Below are positions 8,686 through 17,286 of a stretch of 64,000 nucleotides of DNA, piece after piece. Position 1 is the stretch's first letter. The number at the start of each line of letters is the position of its first letter. A program made the position numbers and the translations under genes. Location of the stretch: contig SZPH01000001.1 in NCBI GenBank assembly GCA_030263615.1, positions 76,629 through 140,628 of the forward strand, given 5' to 3'. The notes beneath the pieces were generated by a model, which did not search any database, was not told the DNA's origin, and worked only from the letters and a program-made list of their open reading frames with translations. The stretch comes from Villigracilis sp900696595. Lineage in GTDB: Bacteria; Chloroflexota; Anaerolineae; Anaerolineales; Villigracilaceae.

Positions 8686-9026
8686 AAAATGGATAAATAG
8701 ATGACTAGATAAATAGAGAATAGAGAATAGAGAATAGACATTATCGGAAATAATCCACAGATTTCGCTGATTACGCAGATTCAAAATTTACAAGAGAAAA
8801 ATCGGCGAAAATCTGCGCCATCTGCGGATAAATTCGTTATTACCGATAGAGTCTAATAGCGCTCTCTAGTCTCCAGTCACCTACTTTCTAACCATCCAAT
8901 CTCTAATCATCCAATCTCTAATCATCCAATCTCTAATCATCCAATCTCTAATCATCTAGTCTCTAGTCATCTAGTCTCTAGTCATCCAATCTCCAATCAT
9001 CTAGTTTCTAAAAGAAGGAGCAATAC
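8686..9026. repeat. Repeat-filled gap upstream of ahcY
   Basis: No coding frame. 8690-8735 holds AAATAGA/GAATAGA-type repeats; 8752-8833 holds an imperfect inverted pair built from CACAGATT..AATCTGCG words; 8872-9010 is a tandem array of roughly 14-bp units such as CTCTAATCATCCAAT (about nine copies, some changed to CTCTAGTCATCTAGT). Unit spacing is far too short for a CRISPR and there are no spacers. The ahcY ribosome-binding site AAGGAG follows at 9015. Confidence 0.75.
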
Positions 9027-10358
9027 ATGAGCAATTACGACATCAAGGATATTCAACAAGCCGAAGGCGGGCGCCGCCGCATCGAGTGGGCGGAGCGCGA
9101 AATGCCCGTCCTGCGTTCGATCCGCGAGCGCTTTGCAAAGGAAAAACCCCTCAAGGGACTGCGCCTGTCCTGCTGTTTGCACGTCACCACCGAGACGGCG
9201 AACCTGATGCGCACCCTGCACGACGGCGGCGCGGACATCGTCCTCACGGCGTCCAACCCGCTTTCGACGCAGGACGATGTGGCGGCGGCGCTGGTCAGCC
9301 AGTATGAGGTTCCGGTCTTCGCGATTAAAGGCGAGGACAAGACCACCTACTTCAAACACATCCGCGCCGCGCTGGAACACAAACCGCACATGACGCAGGA
9401 CGACGGAGCCGACCTCGTCTCCTCCCTGTTCTTTATCGAAATGGGACGCTTCGAAAAGCTCGAACCCTCCCTCGCGGAATGGGCGAAGACGCTCAAAGAC
9501 GAAGAGCGCAAGGAAATGCTCAAGAACGTCATCGGCGGCACGGAAGAGACCACCACCGGCGTGATCCGCTTGAAGGCGATGGAAAAAGACGGCGTGTTGA
9601 AATTCCCGGTCATCGCCGTGAACGATGCGCTCACCAAGCACATGTTCGATAACCGCTATGGCACGGGCCAATCCACTGTGGACGGCATCGTCCGCGCCAC
9701 GAATGTTCTGCTGGCGGGCAAGACCTTCGTCGTGGCTGGCTACGGCTGGTGCGGACGCGGTCTCGCCTCGCGCGCGCGCGGCATGGGCGCGCAGGTCATC
9801 GTCACCGAAGTGGACCCGATGAAGGCGCTCGAAGCCGCGATGGACGGTTTCCAGGTCATGCCGATGCTGGACGCGGCAAAAGTCGGCGACATCTTCTGCA
9901 CCGTCACCGGCGACCTGAACGTGCTGGACGGTCACCACTTTGCGGCAATGAAAGACGGCGCGCTGGTCGCCAATTCCGGCCACTTCAACGTCGAGATCAA
10001 CATCCCCGCGCTGGAAAAAATGAGCGTCGGAAAACCCAACCTTGTCCGCCCGTTTGTGGATCAGTACACCACCAAGGATGGACGCAAGATCAACATCCTC
10101 GGCGAAGGCCGCCTGATCAACCTCGCCTCCGCCGAAGGGCATCCCGCCTCGGTGATGGATATGTCCTTCGCCAATCAGGCGCTTTCCGCCGAATACATGG
10201 CCAAGAACGCCGACAAACTGGAAAAGAAAGTCTATTCCGTCCCGGCGGAGATTGACAACGAGATCGCCCGCCTCAAACTCGAAGCCATGGGCGTGAAGAT
10301 TGACGTTTTGACCGATGAGCAACTTCACTATTTGAATTCGTGGGAAGAGGGAACGTAA
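9027..10358 (+). CDS. ahcY: Adenosylhomocysteinase (S-adenosylhomocysteine hydrolase)
   Basis: 443 aa, normal family length. It hydrolyses S-adenosylhomocysteine to adenosine and homocysteine with tightly bound NAD. Motifs: LRLSCCLHVTTETANLMRTL, DDGADL (125-130), GGTEETTTG (170-178), AVNDALTKHMFDNRYGTGQS, the NAD-binding GYGWCGRG (238-245), and GHFNVEI plus a C-terminal LTDEQLHYLNSWEEGT. Ribosome-binding site AAGGAG 7 bases before the ATG at 9027. Intrinsic terminator directly downstream. Functionally paired with the upstream PfkB kinase. The long open frame on the opposite strand is a GC-driven shadow. Confidence 0.96.
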   Translation: MSNYDIKDIQQAEGGRRRIEWAEREMPVLRSIRERFAKEKPLKGLRLSCCLHVTTETANLMRTLHDGGADIVLTASNPLSTQDDVAAALVSQYEVPVFAIKGEDKTTYFKHIRAALEHKPHMTQDDGADLVSSLFFIEMGRFEKLEPSLAEWAKTLKDEERKEMLKNVIGGTEETTTGVIRLKAMEKDGVLKFPVIAVNDALTKHMFDNRYGTGQSTVDGIVRATNVLLAGKTFVVAGYGWCGRGLASRARGMGAQVIVTEVDPMKALEAAMDGFQVMPMLDAAKVGDIFCTVTGDLNVLDGHHFAAMKDGALVANSGHFNVEINIPALEKMSVGKPNLVRPFVDQYTTKDGRKINILGEGRLINLASAEGHPASVMDMSFANQALSAEYMAKNADKLEKKVYSVPAEIDNEIARLKLEAMGVKIDVLTDEQLHYLNSWEEGT

Positions 10359-10391
10359 GTCTCAAGGATGAAGTTGGAAGGATGAAGGATG

Positions 10392-10427
10392 AACGCCTCG
10401 CGGACTCTATTGCCGCGAGGCGTTTTT
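10392..10427 (+). terminator. Rho-independent terminator of ahcY
   Basis: Perfect 10-bp stem CGCCTCGCGG/CCGCGAGGCG with flanking AA/TT pairs, 9-base loop, followed by TTTTT. It abuts the stop codon (10426-10428) of the convergent minus-strand gene. Confidence 0.9.
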
Positions 10428-10986
10428 ACTTGAATATCCCATGTTTTTGCAGAGTCTCGAGATAAACGGCTTGTTTCTTGCCTGCCAGTTTCGAGAGGCG
10501 CGGCGCTTCGAAGGTGAGTTGCTTGATCTTTCTGAGCGGATAAACCAAACACTCCGTCCCTTCTTTTAGATCCTCAAAGACGACCAGACACACCCAGGCA
10601 TCGGGCATATTCAAAATCGGATCGCGGCGCACGGGGGAATCCTGAAATGTCCATGACAGTCCGTAACGCTTCGCCGCGGAACGTCTCTGAGTCTTGACCG
10701 CCACTTCGAGTCCGTTAATCTTTAAATCCGCCGCCCACGATTTGCGCTTCGCCTCATACACGCCGTAGTCGGGTCCTGCGACTTGGCAGTTCCTACCCTC
10801 GAACAATATCCGCACCGCCTCCTCGCCGAGTTTCGAGACGAAATGATCGTCGCGGATTTTTTCCAATATCGTCTGATTACTGTCTTTGTAGTTGACGGTG
10901 TCCGTGACTTTGACGGCAAAATCGCGCGCGCGATTCTTTGCTTCGTCGGGGATGGATACGGCCTGCGGCGTTTGAAAGGTTGACAT
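10426..10986 (-). CDS. Hypothetical protein with PD-(D/E)XK nuclease-like pattern
   Basis: 186 aa from ATG 10986 (MSTFQTPQ). Earlier starts would run through the neighbouring terminator and are rejected. The middle part reads KLGEEAVRILFEG, then PDYGVYEA, AADLKINGLEVAVKTQ: a conserved-looking order of Glu-containing helix, D-L strand and V-x-V-K-T-Q strand, as in PD-(D/E)XK restriction-like folds. That assignment is by eye only. No methyltransferase or other restriction gene is adjacent. A TATAAT box at 11033-11038 could drive it. It converges on ahcY. Confidence 0.6.
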   Translation of the reverse strand: MSTFQTPQAVSIPDEAKNRARDFAVKVTDTVNYKDSNQTILEKIRDDHFVSKLGEEAVRILFEGRNCQVAGPDYGVYEAKRKSWAADLKINGLEVAVKTQRRSAAKRYGLSWTFQDSPVRRDPILNMPDAWVCLVVFEDLKEGTECLVYPLRKIKQLTFEAPRLSKLAGKKQAVYLETLQKHGIFK

Positions 10987-11040
10987 GGCTTTTGTTAGGG
11001 CGGCGACTTGACTTGCACCGTCTGTTTTTCCGATTATACA

Positions 11041-11079
11041 AAATAAAAAGCCCTGCGGAGGAATCTCCGCAGGGCTTTT
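11041..11079 (-). terminator. Rho-independent terminator of the SH3 lipoprotein gene
   Basis: Perfect 15-bp stem (arm AAAAGCCCTGCGGAG) with a 4-base loop; on the minus strand it is followed by a T-rich tract (TTTTTATTTTG). It lies downstream of the gene ending at 11110. Confidence 0.9.
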
Positions 11080-11109
11080 GCGCGCCCACAATTTAATTTC
11101 AGGCGCTTT

Positions 11110-11922
11110 CTAAGGGCAGACAAAGACCGTGTCCTTGACGGCGGACTTGCCTGCGGCGTTGAAGGCTTCCACGCCCCATGTGGCTGGAATCCCCGCCACA
11201 AGAGGGATCGGCGGAATCGCATAAACAGTCGTGTTGGCCGGCAGGGTTGTAAATAGCGCGCCGTTAAAGTAAATATTAAACCCATCTTCGTTGTTGGATT
11301 TATCCTCCCAGCTCAAAGTGCCTGAGTAATTAAATGTTGGCATAATCAGCGGAATGCAGATTTTGGCGACCACTACATTCGCCACGGCGGCGGGCGGCGC
11401 CAGGGTGGCTGTTGGCGTGGAAGTGGGCGTAGCCGAAGGCGTCGGCGTGGGTGGGATCGAATATTCCTGCAAGTTTGCGGTATTGCCGGAGACGGTCGCA
11501 TACTGTGGATACAGCCAGCAAGTTCCGGTCTTGCCCGGGTTGTTGATGATCCAGTAACCGGTGGAGGAATTTTTCCCGACCACAGTTCCGACCTGCCCAA
11601 CCAGTAAAGCGCCGATGTTGTCGTACACAATGCCAGGACCGGTACGGCAGTTGGTATTCTGGCTCACCGTCACCTGCGGCACGGATGGCGTTGACGTGGC
11701 TCCGGGCGTTGCGGTGAACTCCGGCGTGGCGGTATTTTCAGGCGCCGCCGACGGCTGTTGACTTCCTTCGCCCTGTTGAATCAATAAAGCCTGGGCAGTC
11801 ACTGTTAGAGCGAGGTTATCCGCGTCATTGTTGTCGCCGGGCTCTCCCTGCCCGCCTGGCAGGTTGCAGGCCGAAACCGCGAAGGCGACCAAAACGAATA
11901 AAGCGAAAGTTCTTCGGTTCAT
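11110..11922 (-). CDS. Lipoprotein with SH3-like domain
   Basis: 270 aa. Signal peptide with lipobox SAC (C19) and a strong ribosome-binding site AAGGAG. A Thr/Pro-rich linker (~55-85) leads to a bacterial SH3-type domain (~88-150: NCRTGPGIVYDNIGALLVGQ, then GYWIINNP and CWLYPQYA), a second PTPTPS linker, and a C-terminal ~95-residue beta-rich part resembling a fibronectin-III fold (LSWEDKSNNEDGFNIYFNG). Likely a cell-surface lipoprotein that binds cell-wall material or protein. It is related in plan to the lipoprotein at 31751-32248. Terminator directly downstream. Confidence 0.75.
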   Translation of the reverse strand: MNRRTFALFVLVAFAVSACNLPGGQGEPGDNNDADNLALTVTAQALLIQQGEGSQQPSAAPENTATPEFTATPGATSTPSVPQVTVSQNTNCRTGPGIVYDNIGALLVGQVGTVVGKNSSTGYWIINNPGKTGTCWLYPQYATVSGNTANLQEYSIPPTPTPSATPTSTPTATLAPPAAVANVVVAKICIPLIMPTFNYSGTLSWEDKSNNEDGFNIYFNGALFTTLPANTTVYAIPPIPLVAGIPATWGVEAFNAAGKSAVKDTVFVCP

Positions 11923-11997
11923 GGGATCTCTCCTTTTCCGAAGTTATTATGACACAAATCCCCGGCGCTTTACGCGCTCAGCCGGCGGACGATGGTA

Positions 11998-12831
11998 CTA
12001 CCCGACTTCCATGATTGCCTTCCACTCATTCAAAGACAGCGTCTCTGCCCTTCTCATCGGATCAACCCCCGCCTCTTTCAACGCCGATTCCGCTTCCGCC
12101 TTCCCGATGCTTAACCCCGCCGAGAGCGAATTCCTCAATGTCTTGCGCTTCTGCCCGAACCCGGCTTTGATGAGTTTGAAAAAGCGCGGCAGGTTCTCGC
12201 GCGGGATGAGCGGCTGCTCGTAAATATCCACGCGCAGGATGGCGGAGTCGACTTTCGGAACGGGATAAAACGACCCGGCTGGAATCCTCCCAACGATGCG
12301 CGGCGAGCCATATACTTGCACGCTCAACGCCAGCAGACTCAAATCCCCCGGCTTCGCGCAGACCCGTTCCGCCACCTCCTTTTGGATCGTCAACACGATG
12401 CGGCGCGGCTTTGGCTCGCTCTCCAGCAAATGGCGGATGATGGCCGACGTGATGTTATACGGGATGTTCGCCGCCGCGATGTAACCGGGCTGGTCCACCA
12501 GTCCGGCGAGGCTTGACTTCAAGATGTCGCCCTGGACGATGGACACATTCGCATACGGCGTCAGAACCGCTTTGAGGGGCCGAATCAACTCCGGGTCCAG
12601 TTCGACCGCCGCAACCTTCCGGGCAGAGACAGCCAGGTAACGGGTCAAACTGCCCAAGCCGGGACCAATCTCCAGGACACAGTCATCCCTTTGAATCTCG
12701 GCGGCGAGGGCGATTTTTTCCAGGGCAAAAGAATCCTGCAAAAAATTCTGCCCGAGTTTTTTATCGGCGCGCAAACCGTACCGTTTGAGGACGGCGGCGG
12801 CGTCGAGCGGGGGAATGGAAGCGTAATTCAT
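11998..12831 (-). CDS. rsmA: 16S rRNA (adenine1518/1519-N6)-dimethyltransferase RsmA (KsgA)
   Basis: 277 aa. Start at ATG 12831 (MNYASIPP); an in-frame alternative 11 codons upstream is less family-like. It dimethylates two adjacent adenines in helix 45 of 16S rRNA using SAM. Motifs: KKLGQNFLQD, VLEIGPGLGSLTRYL (SAM motif I), VAAVELDPELI, and the catalytic NIPYNITSAI (family N-(L/I)-P-Y). The C-terminal helical domain ends ALKEAGVDPMRRAETLSLNEW. It follows the LCP gene by 33 bases on the same strand and is probably cotranscribed. Confidence 0.95.
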   Translation of the reverse strand: MNYASIPPLDAAAVLKRYGLRADKKLGQNFLQDSFALEKIALAAEIQRDDCVLEIGPGLGSLTRYLAVSARKVAAVELDPELIRPLKAVLTPYANVSIVQGDILKSSLAGLVDQPGYIAAANIPYNITSAIIRHLLESEPKPRRIVLTIQKEVAERVCAKPGDLSLLALSVQVYGSPRIVGRIPAGSFYPVPKVDSAILRVDIYEQPLIPRENLPRFFKLIKAGFGQKRKTLRNSLSAGLSIGKAEAESALKEAGVDPMRRAETLSLNEWKAIMEVG

Positions 12832-12864
12832 AGATCTGCGCAGCGGACATTTTCTAACGTCCAT

Positions 12865-14004
12865 CTATTGGCATACATAGGCAGTGTCCTCTTCGTCAAT
12901 CGCGGACGGCGCAGGCGTGGACGATGAAGCGGCGGGCGGGGGCCACGCGCCGAGTTGGAAACGCATGACGAAATCGCGCAGGATGACGAAATCAGCTTCG
13001 AGGATGGCGATGCGCTTATCGAAGACCGGGTCGTACACGCGCGTCTGTTTGAAGAGATCGCCGGGGAAACTCGCCAGTGAAATATTTTCCGGCGGCATTT
13101 GCGCGGCAAGGCACGCCAGTTGGCTGAGTTGCGCGGGCGTGAAATCGGTGCGGATGTTGTCCTGAAAGGTCTCGATCATCGCGGGGATCTGCGCCAGGAT
13201 TTGCGGGCTGGATAACTTCTTCCGCACGGCGCACAAGACAATATTCTGGTTGTCCGCCCGTTCGAAACTGCCGCCCGAACGATTGCGCGCCAGTTTCAAC
13301 GCTTGCGCGCCGTTCAAGTGATGCGTGCCTTCCTTGAGACCCGTTGACTTTGCCGTGCGCTCATCCGGAATCACCACGTCAATGCCGCCCATCGCGTCTA
13401 TGATATGTTCGAACGTGCGCATATTGACCGTGACATAATGGTCAACCGCCGCCCCGAAATTTAGGTTCAACGTCAATGCCAGCAGTCCCGAACCTTCGGT
13501 GGGATCGTCCCAATATTTAAAGCCGGGTTGCCCGTAAAGAAACGCCTGGTTGATTTTTTCATGATCCTGCCCGTTCAGGTTATCCTCGATGTGCGGAATC
13601 TCGACCCACAGGTCGCGCGGAAATTCGAGCGCGCTGACCCGCGGCGTCGAAAAGTCCACACGCACCAGTCGGATGGCGTCTGCCAACCCATAGGTGTAAT
13701 TGTCGCCGCGCGTATCCGCGCCGATAACCAGAACATTCATCAAGGCTGGACCTCCGCATCGGGGACCGGCAGTGACGCTGGGGAGAGAGAGCGTCGGCGC
13801 GAGCGTCGCCTTGCTCTCAGGCGCGGATGACGGACTCGGCAAAGCCGTCCATGTGGGCGGCATGGCTTGGGTGGGCAGGGACGGACCAAGCGGTTTTTGC
13901 GCGAAACCCACCGCCGCTTGATATACAAACACGCCGATGGACGCCATAAGCGTGAAAGCGATGACCGAAAGTATCGTGATGATGATTCTCTGCGACTTTG
14001 TCAT
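12865..14004 (-). CDS. LytR-CpsA-Psr (LCP) family cell-wall glycopolymer ligase
   Basis: 379 aa. One N-terminal membrane segment (residues ~8-30), a Pro/Ser/Thr-rich stalk to ~75, and the LCP domain (~85-320): VLVIGADTRGDN, ADAIRLVRVD, RVSALEFPRDLWVEIP, KINQAFLYGQPG, VTVNMRTFEHIIDAMGGIDVVIP, LKLARNRSGGSFERADNQN. These match LCP enzymes that attach undecaprenyl-linked polymers to the cell surface; conserved Arg and Asp positions are present. A short C-terminal tail ends with a cysteine. It is upstream of rsmA on the same strand. Confidence 0.88.
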   Translation of the reverse strand: MTKSQRIIITILSVIAFTLMASIGVFVYQAAVGFAQKPLGPSLPTQAMPPTWTALPSPSSAPESKATLAPTLSLPSVTAGPRCGGPALMNVLVIGADTRGDNYTYGLADAIRLVRVDFSTPRVSALEFPRDLWVEIPHIEDNLNGQDHEKINQAFLYGQPGFKYWDDPTEGSGLLALTLNLNFGAAVDHYVTVNMRTFEHIIDAMGGIDVVIPDERTAKSTGLKEGTHHLNGAQALKLARNRSGGSFERADNQNIVLCAVRKKLSSPQILAQIPAMIETFQDNIRTDFTPAQLSQLACLAAQMPPENISLASFPGDLFKQTRVYDPVFDKRIAILEADFVILRDFVMRFQLGAWPPPAASSSTPAPSAIDEEDTAYVCQ

Positions 14005-14065
14005 AATCTGATTTTATTTATCTTTCCTCATTCCTTGTTCATCCTTTATCGCTTCGACCTTTCGA

Positions 14066-14180
14066 CAAACTCAGGTAACGCTTCACTCAGCGCAAGCCTT
14101 CATCTTTCATCCTTCATCCTTCATCTTTCATCCTTCATCTTTCATTCCCTGTATCTCGTATCTCATATCTCATCCCATCC
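14066..14180. repeat. TTCATCC/TCTCATC-type tandem repeat
   Basis: Low-complexity array between divergent-oriented stop and start regions: repeated TTCATCTTTCATCC units followed by TATCTCGTATCTCATATCTCATCCC. A CTTTCGACAAACTCAGG segment at 14057-14073 resembles the CCTTCGACAAGTTCAGGG sequence at 62723. The same kind of repeat appears inside a gene at 25565-25650. Confidence 0.7.
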
Positions 14181-14182
14181 CC

Positions 14183-15400
14183 TCACTTAAAAAAATATGG
14201 AATCTCCGCCGGAGCCGGTTCCAAAAAATACACCGTCACCCAGCCCGAAAGCCCGCCGATATTGTTGTCATCGTAGCCTAAATCTATCCATTGCGTGCGC
14301 GCCACGCCGAATGCCGATTCCACGATGGGTCCGCCGCCTGTATCGCCGACTGTCGCAACGCCATATCCCGGTATATAAACCCGCATCCCCGCAAGATAGG
14401 CATAGATGGAATAATCCACCGCTACAATGCCGAAACCTGCGCGCGCGCCGCTGGCGGTGCCGTACGAACAACCTCCCGTCCCTGAATTGCACGGCGAATA
14501 CCATGACGCGTACATCTGCGTCGCATACCAGTACGGGTACGGCGCATCCCCGCCCGCAGGCGCCAGCGTGACCTTCGAACCGCTCGCCACGATCTGCGTC
14601 ACAGGCTGGCGCAGAATCGTTTCGCTTTCCGTTTCGCGCCCCGCCTCCGCGCCGTTTTCAAAACGCGCCCGCGTGCGAGTCAACGCGACTCCGTTCGCGC
14701 CATTTTGCAAAATTTCCCGCTGACCGAACGGAATATCTTCGGAATATTTTTCTTCGATGGGAAAGGGAATGGAACGAATCTCCGCCAGGATCACTTCGCG
14801 GACTCGAACAACCTTGATCTGCCCATCGGAGGGGATCGCCTCATTCTCCGCCGGGACGGATTCGTCCAGCCCCATCAGCGGAATCCCAGCCCCAGCCAAC
14901 GCCTCCCCAACCGTCCCCGCCGCCGAGAAGATATTCATCTCTGCGCCGCCGATTGTGACAGTCAACTCTCGCATGGGCGTGATTCGGATCGTGGTCGCGC
15001 CGTTGATGATCGAATCGACGGGCGGCAGGATTTCGACGAAATTGTCCGTTGCAATCCCTTCCTCCCTCAATACATCTCCGACCGTGAGCGCCGAGGATAG
15101 AACCTCGCGCTCCGCATCGGGCATCGCAATCCTGATGTTCGCCGCGCGCCTCAGTTCCAGCCGGATGTCGCCGCTTATTTCGATCTTTTCATCCAATGCC
15201 TGTGGGATTCCGTTCACCAGCGCGCGGTCAAGCGGCTGTGGCGTAATCCCCGCCTCGGCAAGGATCAGGATCGGCAACGCTTCATGTGTGACGATTGTCT
15301 TCGTTGTCGCCCCGTCAACGACCGTCACCGTCCGCATCGTGGGCGCCCCGCAACCAATGAAAACGAATGTAAGTAAAACAAATGCTCGAAAGAATTTCAT
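14183..15400 (-). CDS. Lipoprotein with DUF348 repeats, G5 domain and 3D peptidoglycan hydrolase domain
   Basis: 405 aa from ATG 15400 (MKFFRAF), chosen because it gives a signal peptide with an IGC lipobox and lies 7 bases after a perfect TATAAT. Domains: three DUF348 (ubiquitin-like) repeats between ~25 and 205, a G5-type domain (~210-290), and a C-terminal 3D domain (~300-400) with ASWYSPC, GIVAVDYS, IPGYGVATVGDTGGG and the final catalytic-type WIDLGYDD. The plan matches YabE/RpfB-like cell-wall remodelling proteins, but the C terminus is a 3D (MltA-like fold) domain, not a lysozyme fold. Divergent from the RNA methyltransferase. Confidence 0.82.
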   Translation of the reverse strand: MKFFRAFVLLTFVFIGCGAPTMRTVTVVDGATTKTIVTHEALPILILAEAGITPQPLDRALVNGIPQALDEKIEISGDIRLELRRAANIRIAMPDAEREVLSSALTVGDVLREEGIATDNFVEILPPVDSIINGATTIRITPMRELTVTIGGAEMNIFSAAGTVGEALAGAGIPLMGLDESVPAENEAIPSDGQIKVVRVREVILAEIRSIPFPIEEKYSEDIPFGQREILQNGANGVALTRTRARFENGAEAGRETESETILRQPVTQIVASGSKVTLAPAGGDAPYPYWYATQMYASWYSPCNSGTGGCSYGTASGARAGFGIVAVDYSIYAYLAGMRVYIPGYGVATVGDTGGGPIVESAFGVARTQWIDLGYDDNNIGGLSGWVTVYFLEPAPAEIPYFFK

Positions 15401-15441
15401 CCCCGCAATTATAAACGTCATTATTCGTTTACAATAACCGC
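15401..15441. promoter_or_regulatory. 41-bp divergent promoter region
   Basis: Minus strand: TATAAT (15413-15408) 7 bases before the ATG at 15400. Plus strand: TACAAT (15430-15435) 6 bases before the ATG at 15442. Neither gene has room for a ribosome-binding site after the expected transcription start, so both mRNAs may be leaderless. -35 elements are weak. Confidence 0.45.
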
Positions 15442-16233
15442 ATGGACGTCCTGACCAGCGCGTCAAACCCCTTTGTTAAACACATCCGTTCCCTGCGGCA
15501 GAAGAAAGTCCGCGCTGAAGCGGGGACCTTTCTCGTCGAGGGCATTCATCACATCGGAGAGGCGGTCGAAGCGGGCTGGGAGATCGAATCAATCGCTTAC
15601 GCCCCCGAAACCCTCAGGAGTACATTTGCCAAAGACCTGTTGACCCGCATCTCCCAACACGGCGCGCGGAGTCAGCCTGTCTCCGCCGCGATCATGGAAT
15701 CCCTTGCGGACAAGGACAACCCGCAGGGCATCCTTGCCGTCGTAAGACAAAAGAGTTATTCGCTCGGCGATCTCAAGGCGATGAAGCGCGGCGCGGCATT
15801 GGTCTCGCCGCAAGACCCCGGCAACCTCGGCACAATCCTCCGCGCGCTCGACGCCGTCAAAGGCGACGCGCTTTTCCTGCTGGATGGAGGAGTCGAGTTA
15901 TTTCATCCCACCGTCGTCCGCGCCAGCATGGGCGCAATCTTCTGGACGCCCACCGTCCAAGCCTCCTTCGCCGATTTTGTCAAATGGGCGCGAAAGTGGA
16001 ATGTTCAACTTATAGGGTCATCCTCCAAAGCCGACGCGGATTATCGCTCCCTTGTCCCGCAGGAGTCCTGGGTTCTGGTTTTGGGAAGCGAACAGAAGGG
16101 ACTCTCCCCCGAGCAGACCGCCGCCTGTGACGCGACCGTCTCCCTGCCCATGCGCGGGCGCGCAAGTTCGCTCAACCTCGCTGTGGCGGCGGGGATACTT
16201 CTTTATCAATATTCGGCGGATCATGATGCCTGA
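15442..16233 (+). CDS. TrmH/SpoU family RNA 2'-O-methyltransferase
   Basis: 263 aa. N-terminal substrate-binding part begins LTSASNPFVKHIRSLRQKKVRAEAGTFLVEG, typical of rRNA methyltransferases of the TrmH/RlmB-like group; the C-terminal SPOUT knot has motif 1 DPGNLGTILRALDA, motif 2 VLGSEQKGLS and motif 3 LPMRGRASSLNLAVAAGILLYQ. It methylates a ribose 2'-OH in rRNA or tRNA with SAM; the target base cannot be read from sequence. Its last 62 bases overlap the end of the convergent acyltransferase gene. Confidence 0.9.
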   Translation: MDVLTSASNPFVKHIRSLRQKKVRAEAGTFLVEGIHHIGEAVEAGWEIESIAYAPETLRSTFAKDLLTRISQHGARSQPVSAAIMESLADKDNPQGILAVVRQKSYSLGDLKAMKRGAALVSPQDPGNLGTILRALDAVKGDALFLLDGGVELFHPTVVRASMGAIFWTPTVQASFADFVKWARKWNVQLIGSSSKADADYRSLVPQESWVLVLGSEQKGLSPEQTAACDATVSLPMRGRASSLNLAVAAGILLYQYSADHDA

Positions 16234-17278
16234 ATGACCGGCTTGTAACCCGCCGGGTTGCTTTCAAAAGGGGCATTTCCACAAACCGATAACTCAGGAA
16301 GCCGACGATTAACGCAAGGGCGAACGCCGCTGTAAGCGCCGCGATATTGCCGAGACTGGAATCCCAGCCCGCCAGTTTCCACGCCCGCCCCACGACGTTC
16401 ATTGTGAATAAATGCGAAAGATAGATCGAATACGAGGCGTTCCCCGGTTGGATGAGGAAATTTGGCAGGACAACCCCATTCCGTTCGGCGTGGACGACGC
16501 AGAAGACGATTACAACCGCGGGAATGCCGTAATACAACGCCTGCGCCAAATCGAGCGGAGATAGTCCGGTCTCGCTGTTATAACGGGTGTAGCCCATCAC
16601 GGCGGCGAACAAACCGAGGGACGCGATTGCGACCAGCGGGTATCCATGCATTTTCAACGGTTTGAAGTTGTAGTAATGAATCCCAAGCAGGCAACCGGCG
16701 ATGAACTCGAGCGTCAAGGGATGCAACGCCACCCGGATGAACGGATTCCATGCCGGAAAGCCGGAGAAGGCGATGATCGCCCCCCAGGCGAGCATGGCGG
16801 GCGCAAGGAATTTTTCGGGCAGGAACAACAGGAAAAAGAACACAATATAGAAATACATCTCATGAACCAACGTCCAACCAACCGGGATGAGCGGCAAAAA
16901 GCCGCTCGGCAGCAACAAATACGAGGCGACAATGTCAACCCGGTTCCCCTGTGAACTGTTGACCCAGGAAGGTTGGACGAGAAAGACAATCAACGCCAGC
17001 GTGGTATAGACCCAATACAATGGATAGATGCGCGAGACGCGGTGATACAGGAAAAGAAGGGATTCCTTTAACTGGCGAAACTTTCCGCGCGCGACCGTCG
17101 CCATGACGAACCCGCTGATGACGAAGAACAAGTCCACGCCGAACATGCCGAATCGAAGCCAGCCCGGAAGAAGCGCGGCTCCTTCCGCGTACTTTCCTTC
17201 GATGATTACAAGATGGAACAGAACCACGCAAAGTACGGCGACTCCCCGCAAAGCCTGGATGTTTTGAAGTTTGCTCAT
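16172..17278 (-). CDS. Acyltransferase 3 family membrane protein (OafA/YrhL type)
   Basis: 368 aa, about ten hydrophobic segments. The N terminus NIQALRGVAVLCVVLFH carries the family's R-x10-H pattern, followed by FGMFGVDLFFVISGFVMA. These integral membrane enzymes O-acylate sugars of polysaccharides or cell-wall polymers. The gene follows the GT87-type gene by 8 bases, so the two probably act on the same surface glycan. The 3' end overlaps the convergent methyltransferase gene by 62 bases. Confidence 0.88.
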   Translation of the reverse strand: MSKLQNIQALRGVAVLCVVLFHLVIIEGKYAEGAALLPGWLRFGMFGVDLFFVISGFVMATVARGKFRQLKESLLFLYHRVSRIYPLYWVYTTLALIVFLVQPSWVNSSQGNRVDIVASYLLLPSGFLPLIPVGWTLVHEMYFYIVFFFLLFLPEKFLAPAMLAWGAIIAFSGFPAWNPFIRVALHPLTLEFIAGCLLGIHYYNFKPLKMHGYPLVAIASLGLFAAVMGYTRYNSETGLSPLDLAQALYYGIPAVVIVFCVVHAERNGVVLPNFLIQPGNASYSIYLSHLFTMNVVGRAWKLAGWDSSLGNIAALTAAFALALIVGFLSYRFVEMPLLKATRRVTSRSFRHHDPPNIDKEVSPPPQRG

Positions 17279-17286
17279 GGGTTGTT

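Noticed and set aside
8872..9010. CRISPR-like appearance of the tandem array before ahcY
   Set aside because: Units are ~14 bp and directly adjacent, with no spacers and no cas genes.
8686..9026. Possible SAH riboswitch before ahcY
   Set aside because: The gap is almost wholly repeat sequence; I see no conserved riboswitch core.
8997..10328. 443-codon open frame on the minus strand opposite ahcY
   Set aside because: It is the mirror of a highly conserved gene at high GC; no family match, no ribosome-binding site, ahcY motifs are unambiguous.
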